In this document: positions 20,286 to 27,968 of the stretch, piece after piece
Layout: each line of letters begins with the position of its first letter
Position numbering within the stretch: the first letter of the stretch is position 1
NCBI RefSeq assembly: GCF_014192055.1
Contig: NZ_JACHXM010000011.1
Location: 1 to 64,000, forward strand
Source of the DNA: Halomonas organivorans
GTDB taxonomy: Bacteria; Pseudomonadota; Gammaproteobacteria; Pseudomonadales; Halomonadaceae
DNA: 64,000 nucleotides
Reading direction: 5' to 3'
The notes under the pieces: generated by a model
What the model saw: the letters and a program-made list of their open reading frames with translations, nothing else
Told to the model about the DNA's origin: nothing
Database searches by the model: none
Made by a program: the position numbers and the translations under genes

Positions 20286-20318
20286 GAGCCCCCGCCGGCA
20301 GCGTGCCGGCGGGGGCTC
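20286..20318. terminator. Bidirectional terminator between yfcH and rapA
   Basis: A perfect 15-base-pair stem (GAGCCCCCGCCGGCA and its reverse complement) with a GCG loop, followed on the plus strand by TTGGTT. It lies between the convergent yfcH and rapA genes, 34 bases after the yfcH stop. Confidence 0.8.
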
Positions 20319-20358
20319 TTGGTTGGACGCGGCGACCGGGCTCGTCCGGTCGGATCGC

Positions 20359-23298
20359 CTAGCGGGTGTTCTCGTCGATGGTGACGATCACGCGCACCGC
20401 GTCCAGCCGCAGCCGGGTGCCCTCGATGGCGGCGTCCAGCGCGGCGCGCTCCTCGCGCAGTGCCGTCAGCTCGTCCTCGCGCACCGCGGGGTTGCGCCGG
20501 GCCAGGGCCTCCAGGCGGGTCAGCTCGGCGTCCAGCGCCTCGCGCATGCGCGTCTGGGCCGCCTCGACGATGCTCGGCAGTTCCCGCTCGGCCTCGGCCT
20601 CGGCGCGGTCGAGCAGCTCGCGGAGCTGGTCGTGGCGGCTCTTGATCAGGTCGCGGGCCACCGCCTTCTTGACCTTCTGCAGGTTCTTGGAGAGCCCGGT
20701 GAAGGAGACCTTGGCGGTCAGGTTGGCGCCGGACTCGTCGAGCAGCACGCGCACCGCGGTGGGCGGCAGGAAGCGGTTGAGGTGCAACCGCTTGGGCGCC
20801 GGGCAGTGGGTGCGGAACACCAGCTCGGTCATTAGCCGGCCGCCGGGGATGGAGGGATGCTTGAGCAGCGCCAGCGCGGTGTTGCCCATGGTGCCGTCGA
20901 GGATCCGCCCCATCATCTCGCGGGTCAGCGGGTGTTCCCAGGACAGGTGCTGGACGTCGTCCCGGGCCAGGGCGCGTTGCCGCGAGAAGGTCGCCGAGAA
21001 ACCGTCCTCGCCCTTCACCAGCCCCGGCAGGCCGTCGAGCATCTGCGGGCCGGGCACCAGGTGCTGGATGTCGCCGCCCAGATCCCTGGCGTCGACGCCG
21101 AAGATGTCCAGCGCCTGGTCGATATAGCGGCGCAGGGCGCGATCCTCATCCAGCTCGCGGATTGCCGCAATGGTGGCCTCGGCACGCTGCGGCCGGCAGG
21201 CGTTGAGCTCGAGCAGGCGGTTGCGCCCGGCGTCGCGCTCGGCCAGGCGGCGGTCGAACAGCTCGCGGGTCTCGGTGATCACCTCGTCCAGGCTCTCGGC
21301 GTCGAGCAGCGCGTCGGCCAGGGCGTCGCCGAAGGCCTCGTAGAGCTCGCCGCCCAGGCCGTGGGGCGCGCTGAAGGCGTCCATGCCCTCCTGGTACCAG
21401 CGCAGCAGCTGCTCGCCGGGGCTGCCGGCGAACACCGGCACGTGCAGCTCGATGGCGTGGCGCTGGCCGATGCGGTCGAGTCGCCCGATGCGCTGCTCGA
21501 GCTGATCCGGATGCAGCGGCAGGTCGAACATCACCAGGTGACGGCAGAACTGGAAGTTACGGCCCTCCGAGCCGATTTCCGAGCACACCAGCACCTGGCA
21601 GCCGTCCTCGGCATCGGCGAAGGCCGCCGCGGCGCGGTCGCGCTCGACCAGGGTGAGGTCCTCGTGGAACACCGGGGCGTGCACGCCGCCCAGTACCCGC
21701 AGGCCGTCGGCCAGGCCCTGGGCGGTCTCGCGGTCGTGGGCGATGACCAGGATCTTGTCGTCGCCGAGCTCGGTGAGGCGCTCCAGCAGCCAGGTCACGC
21801 GCGGGTCAAACTGCCACCAGGGCTCGGCATTGAGCGGGTCGTCGGCCAGCGCCTGGTACATGGTGTCCAGGTAGATCAGCACTTCAGGATGGTCGAGGCC
21901 GGTCTCGATCAGCAGTTCGTCGAGGTAGTCCTCGTCACGGGCCAGGCGGCGCAGCACGCGGCGATAGGCGGAAGGCGGCTCGAGTCGTTCGACGTGCAGG
22001 CGTCGCTCGGGGAAGCCGCCGACGTGGCGGCGGCTGTTGCGGAACATTACCCGGCCGGTGCCGTGGCGATCGAGCAACTGGTCGCGCAGTTGGTCGCGGG
22101 CCGAGGCGCGCTGGGCCTCGTCGCTTTCGGCGTCGGCCAGGGTGCCGAGCAGCGCCGCGCTGTCGGGATCGTCGCTGACGGCGGCTACCGCGTCGCGCGC
22201 GGCGGCGTCACCGGGCAGGCGCTCCAGGGCCTCGATGGCGGTAGCCACTTCGACGTAGTGGCGCTCCTCCTCCTGGAAGGCCCCCAGGCTGTGGTAGCGG
22301 TCCGGATCGAGCAGGCGCAGCCGCGCGAAGTGGCTCTCCTGGCCCATCTGCTCGGGGGTGGCGGTGAGCAGCAGCACCCCGCTGGCGGCGCCGGCCAGGC
22401 GCTCGACGCAGGCGTAGCCGGGGCCGACCTCGTCGCCGTTCTCGCGCCACTCCAGGTGGTGTGCCTCGTCGACGATCAGCAGGTCCCAGTCGCCGGCCTC
22501 GGCCTGGGCCTGACGGTGGGGGTTGGCGAACAGCCAGTCCTGGCTGGCCAGCACCAGCTGGCCGGTCTCGAAGGGATTGCCGTCGCCCTGGGCCTGGCTC
22601 TGCTGCTCGTCGAGCAGGGTGACCTCCAGCGAGAAGCGGCGCAGCAGCTCCACCAGCCATTGGTGGGTGAGGCTGGCCGGCACCAGGATCAGCGCCCGCT
22701 CGGCGCGGCCGCTGAGCAGCAGGCGGTGCAGTATCAGGCCGGCCTCGATGGTCTTGCCCAGGCCGACCTCGTCGGCCAGCAGCACCCTGGGCGCCTGACG
22801 GCGGGCGACTTCGTCGGCGATGTAGAGCTGGTGCGGAATCAGATCGATGCGCGGCCCGGCCAGTCCCAGCGCCGGGCTCTGCTCGGTGCGGTGGTGATGG
22901 TGCAGGGTGCGGAAGCGCAGGTCGAACCAGTCGTTGCGGTCGACCTGGCCGGTCAGCAGACGGTCGCGCGCCTGGTCGAACTGCATGGTGTCGGCCAGCC
23001 GGGCCTCGGGGAGCTCGCGAACCTCGCCCTGGTCGTCCTCGCCGATGTAGACGATCAGGCCGCCGGCTTCCTTGCTGTCGTCGACGGTCATCTGCCAGCC
23101 CTCGGCGCACTGGATGCGGTCGCCGCTGCCGAAGACCACCCGGGTGAGGGGGGCGTGCTGACTGCTGTAGGTGCGGGTTTCCTGGCTGGCGCCGAAGAGG
23201 ACGGTGACGCTGCGTGGGTCGCAGTTGAGGATGGTACCCAGGCCGAGTTCGGCCTCGCCATCGCTGATCCAGCGCTGGCCGGGAGAGAAGTCGCTCAT
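20359..23298 (-). CDS. rapA: RNA polymerase-associated ATPase RapA
   Basis: A Swi2/Snf2-family ATPase that binds RNA polymerase and promotes its recycling after termination. It has 979 residues against 968 in E. coli. The N-terminal Tudor-like region begins FSPGQRWISDGEAELGLGTIL. Helicase motifs are intact: Walker A LLADEVGLGKTIEAG, Walker B DEAHHLEW, TATPEQMGQ, and the C-terminal motifs SEIGSEGRNFQFCRHLVMFDLPLHPDQLEQRIGRLDRIGQ. A GAGG site precedes the ATG. It stands alone between convergent yfcH and the TlpA-like gene. Confidence 0.97.
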   Translation of the reverse strand: MSDFSPGQRWISDGEAELGLGTILNCDPRSVTVLFGASQETRTYSSQHAPLTRVVFGSGDRIQCAEGWQMTVDDSKEAGGLIVYIGEDDQGEVRELPEARLADTMQFDQARDRLLTGQVDRNDWFDLRFRTLHHHHRTEQSPALGLAGPRIDLIPHQLYIADEVARRQAPRVLLADEVGLGKTIEAGLILHRLLLSGRAERALILVPASLTHQWLVELLRRFSLEVTLLDEQQSQAQGDGNPFETGQLVLASQDWLFANPHRQAQAEAGDWDLLIVDEAHHLEWRENGDEVGPGYACVERLAGAASGVLLLTATPEQMGQESHFARLRLLDPDRYHSLGAFQEEERHYVEVATAIEALERLPGDAAARDAVAAVSDDPDSAALLGTLADAESDEAQRASARDQLRDQLLDRHGTGRVMFRNSRRHVGGFPERRLHVERLEPPSAYRRVLRRLARDEDYLDELLIETGLDHPEVLIYLDTMYQALADDPLNAEPWWQFDPRVTWLLERLTELGDDKILVIAHDRETAQGLADGLRVLGGVHAPVFHEDLTLVERDRAAAAFADAEDGCQVLVCSEIGSEGRNFQFCRHLVMFDLPLHPDQLEQRIGRLDRIGQRHAIELHVPVFAGSPGEQLLRWYQEGMDAFSAPHGLGGELYEAFGDALADALLDAESLDEVITETRELFDRRLAERDAGRNRLLELNACRPQRAEATIAAIRELDEDRALRRYIDQALDIFGVDARDLGGDIQHLVPGPQMLDGLPGLVKGEDGFSATFSRQRALARDDVQHLSWEHPLTREMMGRILDGTMGNTALALLKHPSIPGGRLMTELVFRTHCPAPKRLHLNRFLPPTAVRVLLDESGANLTAKVSFTGLSKNLQKVKKAVARDLIKSRHDQLRELLDRAEAEAERELPSIVEAAQTRMREALDAELTRLEALARRNPAVREDELTALREERAALDAAIEGTRLRLDAVRVIVTIDENTR

Positions 23299-23462
23299 GG
23301 TGCCTCGGGGATGCTAGGGATCGGTACTCGCGCCGCTGGCCACGCCCGGCCTTCGGCGACAGGGCGCGGTATCTTACAGCAATCCCCGGCGCGGCTTAAG
23401 AGCCTCCTTGGCGTTTCTCGGGCAATCGCGGCTCGCTCGGGACGCCGTCGGCAACTTGTGCC

Positions 23463-24269
23463 TCACTCCTCACCGTCATCCAGCCAGTCGTCCAGGATGG
23501 CTTGGGTCAGCTCGCCCACGTGTCGCTCGCGGGTGCGTCCGTCGGCGTCGAACAGCAGCGTGGTGGGAAGCCCCGGGGCGTCGCTTGCCACCATCAGCGA
23601 CTGGCGAGGGTCGAGCAGGGCATGCGAGAAGGCGAGTCCCTGGGCGTCGAGATAGCGCGCCACCGGCAGCAGGTCCTCGCCCTGGTTGACCACCACCACG
23701 GTGACATCGTCACGGCCATCGGCCTCGGCGAGTCGCGGCAGCTCGCGTCGGCACGGCGGACACCAGGTGGCCCAGAGGTTGACGATGACGCGCTGGCCGG
23801 TGAGGCCGGCCAGGTCGACCGGCTCGCCGTCGAGGTTCTCCAGGGTCAGCTCGGGCAACTGGCGCGGCGTCATGCCGCTACCCAGCGGCGCCCAGCTCAT
23901 CAGCCCCAGCCAGACCAGCGCGGCGCCCAGGGTGAGGCCCAGGGCGCGGTACATGACGCCCAGGCGGTCGCGCAGCGTCCAGGCGCTCCAGGCCAGCGCC
24001 GCCAGCAGGCCGAACAGGCCGTGATAGCCCGGTAGCCACAGCTTGAGCGCCGTCAGCGGGTCCGCCTGGTAGGCGGGCAGGTTCAGTGCCACGTGGCCCA
24101 GCCGCGCGCCGACGATCCAGGCGATGACCAGGCCGTTGAACCAGCGGGCCCGGCGGCGACGGGGCAGGCCCAGCAGCCAGGCGCTGGCGATGAGCAGCAG
24201 CAGGGCGGAAATCAGGGCGTAGAGGCGGGGCAGGGGAAGCAGTACGGGCCCCAGGGCGATGGCGTCCAT
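23463..24269 (-). CDS. TlpA-type membrane-anchored thioredoxin
   Basis: A 268-residue protein. The first half (about 1-135) has roughly four transmembrane helices (LYALISALLLLIASAWLLG, VIAWIVGARLGHVAL, LFGLLAALAWSAWTL, LTLGAALVWLGLMSW). The second half is a thioredoxin fold of the TlpA/ResA kind with active site WATWCPPCRRELPRL and the cis-Pro loop GLPTTLLFDADG. The redox domain should face the periplasm and reduce disulfides, for example in cytochrome c maturation. The membrane part weakly recalls the Lgt-like domain seen fused to some TlpA proteins. The partner is unknown. Confidence 0.85.
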   Translation of the reverse strand: MDAIALGPVLLPLPRLYALISALLLLIASAWLLGLPRRRRARWFNGLVIAWIVGARLGHVALNLPAYQADPLTALKLWLPGYHGLFGLLAALAWSAWTLRDRLGVMYRALGLTLGAALVWLGLMSWAPLGSGMTPRQLPELTLENLDGEPVDLAGLTGQRVIVNLWATWCPPCRRELPRLAEADGRDDVTVVVVNQGEDLLPVARYLDAQGLAFSHALLDPRQSLMVASDAPGLPTTLLFDADGRTRERHVGELTQAILDDWLDDGEE

Positions 24270-24399
24270 GGCGTGGCGGGCTCTCTCCTTGGGTTCTCTT
24301 TAGCAGGCTCGGCGCATCGCGCCGGACCGGGTACACTGGGCGGATTTTCCTCGCCAAGCCTACTGCCGGTGGGCGGGGCTGTCATCAGCAGGAGCGTTC

Positions 24400-24633
24400 A
24401 TGGCACGACAGGCCTTCGATACCCTGCGGGCCCTGGCGATCGCCAGCCAGGCCCTGGGCTTCATCCTCATCATCACTCTGGAAACCGTCCTCGGCGATGC
24501 CGCCCGTCCCTGGCAGGGCTGGACACTGGGGGCCATGGTGGTGGCGGCGCTGTGGATCGCCCTGGTGCGGCTCTACCGGCGCAACAAGGCGCGCAAGGCC
24601 ATGGCTCGCCGCCTGGCCGACGACGAGGAGTGA
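24400..24633 (+). CDS. Small two-helix membrane protein, unknown function
   Basis: A 77-residue protein with two hydrophobic helices (LAIASQALGFILIITLETVLG and WTLGAMVVAALWIALVRLY) and a basic tail RRNKARKAMARRLADDEE. AGGAG lies 9 bases before the ATG, and codon use is typical of the region, so I regard it as real. No family is recognised. It lies between the TlpA-like gene, transcribed away from it, and uspA. Confidence 0.6.
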   Translation: MARQAFDTLRALAIASQALGFILIITLETVLGDAARPWQGWTLGAMVVAALWIALVRLYRRNKARKAMARRLADDEE

Positions 24634-24759
24634 GGCCCGAGGGCTTGATGCGGGTCAAGCCCTCGGGCGATCCCCGGCCGCCTGTGTGGCGAGCGGCTAG
24701 TCTGAAGGGACAGCGGGAAGCTCCCGGCTGTCCCTGACTCGCGCTTTCAGGAGGCCAAC

Positions 24760-25212
24760 ATGTATCAGTCGATTCTGGTGCCCGTCGACGGCTCCGAACA
24801 TTCCGCCAAGGCGCTGGGCGTCGCGGCACAGCTGGCGCGGGGCTCCTCCGCGTCGCTCACCTTGATGACCGTGGCCGGCTACCCGCCGGGCAACATGGGG
24901 CTGTTCACCGGCGGCACGCCCGAGCCCTTCACCTCGGAGAACTGGAACGAGATCGCCGATTCGCTGAAGGCCGACGCCCAGCAGGCCCTGAAGACGGTCC
25001 AGGACAGCGTCGACCTGTCCGGCATCGAGGTCGAGACGCTGGTGCGCCAGGGCACGCCGGCCGAGGGCATCCTCAAGGAGGCCGAGCAGCGCGGCGTCGA
25101 TGTCATCGTGATGGGCAGTCGCGGCGTCAGCGACATGCACGGCATGATCTTCGGCAGCACGTCCCACAAGGTCAGCCACGTGGCGCCCTGCACGGTGATC
25201 ACCGTGGCCTGA
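24760..25212 (+). CDS. Universal stress protein UspA family
   Basis: A 150-residue single-domain Usp protein, beginning MYQSILVPVDGSEHSAKAL. The ATP-binding signature GSRGVSDMHGMIFGSTS (G-x2-G-x9-G-S) is present, so it belongs to the nucleotide-binding branch. Such proteins are cytoplasmic and induced by stress or starvation. AGGAGG lies upstream of the ATG. Its last 14 bases overlap the opposing XdhC-like gene. Confidence 0.93.
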   Translation: MYQSILVPVDGSEHSAKALGVAAQLARGSSASLTLMTVAGYPPGNMGLFTGGTPEPFTSENWNEIADSLKADAQQALKTVQDSVDLSGIEVETLVRQGTPAEGILKEAEQRGVDVIVMGSRGVSDMHGMIFGSTSHKVSHVAPCTVITVA

Positions 25213-26209
25213 TCGGTTCCGCTTGCCTGCCGGTGATGTGGGGGGCCGTCGCGGGGCGGCTGCCGCGCTGGGTCGCGACGATGTCGGCCATGACCGCGAG
25301 CGCGATCTCGGCGGGCGTCCTGCTGCCGATGTCGAGGCCGATGGGCATGCGCAGGCGGGCGATGTCCTCATCGCCGAGCCCGCCGGAGCGTCGCAGGCGC
25401 TCGGCACGCGCCGCCGACGTCTGGCGCGATCCCATCACGCCGATATAGAACGCCGGGGTGCGGACGGCCTCGATCATCGCCAGGTCGTCGATCCGGGGAT
25501 CATGGGTCAGGGCGACCACGGCGGTGCCGCCATGGCTGGCGCCGGGAATCACGCTGGACGGCAGTTGGTCGATGACGCGCACGTCCGCGACATCGAAGTC
25601 GTGGCACATGTCGGCCCGCGGGTCGCAGACGATGACGTCGAAGTCCAGCGCCCGGGCGAACTGGGCGCAGTAGCGCGAGACCGGCGAGATGCCGGCAATG
25701 ATCAGGCGATGGGCCGGGGCCAGGCGCAGCCTGACGTGGTCGGGCGCTCGTTCGACTCGGGGGCCAAGGCCTGCGTCGTCGACCAGTCGACTCTCCCCAT
25801 CGATGAGGCTCACCTCCCGTAGCCGAGGCGGCGCTCCGCGCAGGACGTCGAGCATGGCGCTGATGAGCGCCTCGGTGGCCGTGCCCGGTGCCAGCCTCTC
25901 GACCAGTACGTCGAGCTGGCCGCCGCAGGGCAACCGAATGCCGCGCTCCCGGTCATCGTCGGCCCCATAGCGCACCAGCCGAGGCGTGGCGTCGAACTCG
26001 CCGGCGGCCAGGCGCGCCAGGAAGTCGTCTTCCACGCAGCCACCTGACAGCGAACCGCTATGCTCGCCCCCCTGGGTCGCGGCGAGCAGCGCGCCCGGCG
26101 GTCGCGGCGACGAGCCGTAGGTGCTCAGCACGCTGCACAGCCACACCGTCTCACCGCGGCGCGCCCATTCCAGGGCGCGCTCCAGGGTGATCAGGTCAAG
26201 GGGTGGCAT
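25199..26209 (-). CDS. xdhC: XdhC/CoxI-family molybdenum cofactor maturation protein
   Basis: A 336-residue protein. The N-terminal XdhC/CoxI domain reads SSPRPPGALLAATQGGEHSGSLSGGCVEDDF. The C-terminal Rossmann domain has RLIIAGISPVSRYCAQFARALDFDVIVCDPR and FYIGVMGSRQTSAARAERL. XdhC proteins bind and sulfurate the molybdenum cofactor for insertion into xanthine-dehydrogenase-family enzymes. Its start overlaps the cytochrome gene by 14 bases, so it is the last gene of the molybdenum hydroxylase operon. It shares 14 bases with uspA at its 3' end. Confidence 0.9.
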   Translation of the reverse strand: MPPLDLITLERALEWARRGETVWLCSVLSTYGSSPRPPGALLAATQGGEHSGSLSGGCVEDDFLARLAAGEFDATPRLVRYGADDDRERGIRLPCGGQLDVLVERLAPGTATEALISAMLDVLRGAPPRLREVSLIDGESRLVDDAGLGPRVERAPDHVRLRLAPAHRLIIAGISPVSRYCAQFARALDFDVIVCDPRADMCHDFDVADVRVIDQLPSSVIPGASHGGTAVVALTHDPRIDDLAMIEAVRTPAFYIGVMGSRQTSAARAERLRRSGGLGDEDIARLRMPIGLDIGSRTPAEIALAVMADIVATQRGSRPATAPHITGRQAEPIRPR

Positions 26210-27419
26210 GGCCGCTTTCCTCGCGCAGTGCCGCGACGTCCTCGGGAGAGACGTCGCCGGCGCGGCCTCCCCAGGTCTCGCGCAGATAGTTGCTCAGGTC
26301 GGCCAGCTCGGCATCGCTCAGCTTTGAGGCGAACCCGGGCATTTCCTGCATGCGGGCGAAGCCGGGGAAGTCCTGGGCGGCGATGCCGTTGAGCATCACC
26401 TTGAGCAGGTTGTCCGGTGCCTCGAGGCGCAGGGTGGTATTGCCCTCCATGGCCACGGCGACCTGCGGCTTGCCTTGTCCCTCGATACCGTGGCAGCCGG
26501 CGCAGGTGTCGAGATAGCCCTGGCGTCCGCGGCGGGCGGAGTCACCAAGCTCTTCCAGGGGGTGGGCGTCGATGCGCCGGGCCTCGGGAGGCGAGTCGCC
26601 GAGCAGGTAGGTGGCCATGGCCGCGAGGTCGTCGTCCTCGAGGTGCTGGGTGCTGAGGTGCATGACCGGGAACATCTCGTTGAACATCGACCCCTGGGGA
26701 CTCATGCCGTCGCGCAGGAACCGGGCCAGGTCGTCCCGGGTCCAGCCCCGCTCGGCCAGCGCCTCGGCCTTGAGGCTGGGGGCCAGATAGCCGGCCAGCA
26801 TGCCGCCCTCGAGATGGTGGTCGAGGTCCATGGCACCGGTCCAGCCGCGCGGCGTGTGGCATTCCCCGCAGTGTCCCATCGCCTCGACCAGGTATTGGCC
26901 GCGCTGCCAGGCCGGGCTATGGGATGCGGCGTCCTCCGGCTGGAGGGCGTCGGCGTAGACCAGGTTCCAGAGCGCTACGCCCCAGCGCTGGTTGTAGGGG
27001 AACGATAGCCGGGTCTCGGGGGCGGAGCGTGCGATGGGCTCCAGGCTGTTCAGGTACGCATAGATGGCATCGGAGTCCTCGCGCCGCATCAGGTGGTAGG
27101 AGGTGTAGGGCATCGCCGGATAGAGCTGGCGGCCGCTCGGCGTCTCGCCCTCGGTCAGGGCATGGTAGAAGTCATCGCGGCTGTAGTCGCCGATGCCATG
27201 CTGCGGGTCGGGCGTGATATTGGTGCCGTAGATGGTGCCGAAGGGCGACTCGATGGGGCGTCCGCCCGCGAAGGGCGCGCCCCCCTCGGCGGTATGGCAG
27301 GCGGCGCAGTCGGCGGCGCGGGCCAGGTAGCGGCCCTGTTCGATCAGTGTCTCGTCATCGGCCGCCTGGACGGCCAGGGTGGGAGCCAGCAGCAGGGCCC
27401 CAAGCAGTAAGCGTCGCAT
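26196..27419 (-). CDS. Triheme cytochrome c subunit of a molybdenum hydroxylase
   Basis: A 407-residue secreted cytochrome. A Sec signal MRRLLLGALLLAPTLAVQA is followed by three c-type heme sites: CAACH, CGECH and CAGCH. This three-domain layout is that of the cytochrome subunit of membrane-bound alcohol or aldehyde dehydrogenases. It would take electrons from the 2Fe-2S subunit and pass them to quinone or the respiratory chain at the periplasmic side. It starts directly after the stop of the 2Fe-2S gene with no gap. Confidence 0.92.
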   Translation of the reverse strand: MRRLLLGALLLAPTLAVQAADDETLIEQGRYLARAADCAACHTAEGGAPFAGGRPIESPFGTIYGTNITPDPQHGIGDYSRDDFYHALTEGETPSGRQLYPAMPYTSYHLMRREDSDAIYAYLNSLEPIARSAPETRLSFPYNQRWGVALWNLVYADALQPEDAASHSPAWQRGQYLVEAMGHCGECHTPRGWTGAMDLDHHLEGGMLAGYLAPSLKAEALAERGWTRDDLARFLRDGMSPQGSMFNEMFPVMHLSTQHLEDDDLAAMATYLLGDSPPEARRIDAHPLEELGDSARRGRQGYLDTCAGCHGIEGQGKPQVAVAMEGNTTLRLEAPDNLLKVMLNGIAAQDFPGFARMQEMPGFASKLSDAELADLSNYLRETWGGRAGDVSPEDVAALREESGHATP

Positions 27420-27968
27420 TCAGCCCTCCTTGGCCAGGCCGAGTTCCTCGATGACGGCCCTGGTGGCCTGGTAGTAGCGCACGTAGCCGGTACAGCGGCA
27501 GATGTGCTCGCCCAGCGCCTGCTCGATGGCCCCCTCGAGCTCGCCGGCGGCGAGGGGGTCGCGTTGCAGGCGTTCGACCAGCACCGTGGCGGCATTGACG
27601 AATCCCGGGGCGCAGTAGCTGCACTGAAAGGCGAAGTGGTCGATGAACTTCTGCTGGATCGGGTTCAAGGCGACGATATCACCAGCGGCGTCGCGTTCGG
27701 CGTGCCCCTCGATGGTGCGGATGCGCTTGCCGTTGAAGAAGTGCGCGCCGGTGATGCAGATACGCATCTCCTCGCTGGTGCCGTCGTCGTGGTCGAGGAT
27801 CACCACGCAGGCGCGGCAGATCCCCTGGCCGCAGCCGAGACGCGATCCGGTGAGGCCCTGATACTCGTGCAGGAAGTCGATCATCATGAGGTCTTCCGGC
27901 ACGTCCACGGGGCCGATCGCCTCGCCGTTGATGGTCAGGCTCAGGGAGCGGGTGGGGAGCTCAGCCAT
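27420..27968 (-). CDS. 2Fe-2S subunit of a xanthine-dehydrogenase-family enzyme
   Basis: A 182-residue protein with the two clusters typical of the small subunit: a plant-ferredoxin-type site GCGQGICRAC, and a C-terminal helical domain with CSYC and HICRCTG. It lacks a signal peptide and would travel through Tat with the large subunit. It overlaps the large-subunit gene by 8 bases. The family includes IorA and the small subunits of periplasmic aldehyde oxidoreductases. Confidence 0.92.
   Translation of the reverse strand: MAELPTRSLSLTINGEAIGPVDVPEDLMMIDFLHEYQGLTGSRLGCGQGICRACVVILDHDDGTSEEMRICITGAHFFNGKRIRTIEGHAERDAAGDIVALNPIQQKFIDHFAFQCSYCAPGFVNAATVLVERLQRDPLAAGELEGAIEQALGEHICRCTGYVRYYQATRAVIEELGLAKEG

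Noticed and set aside
20857..23655. A 932-codon plus-strand frame opposite rapA
   Set aside because: It is antisense to a complete RapA with all helicase motifs; the translation has no recognisable domain.
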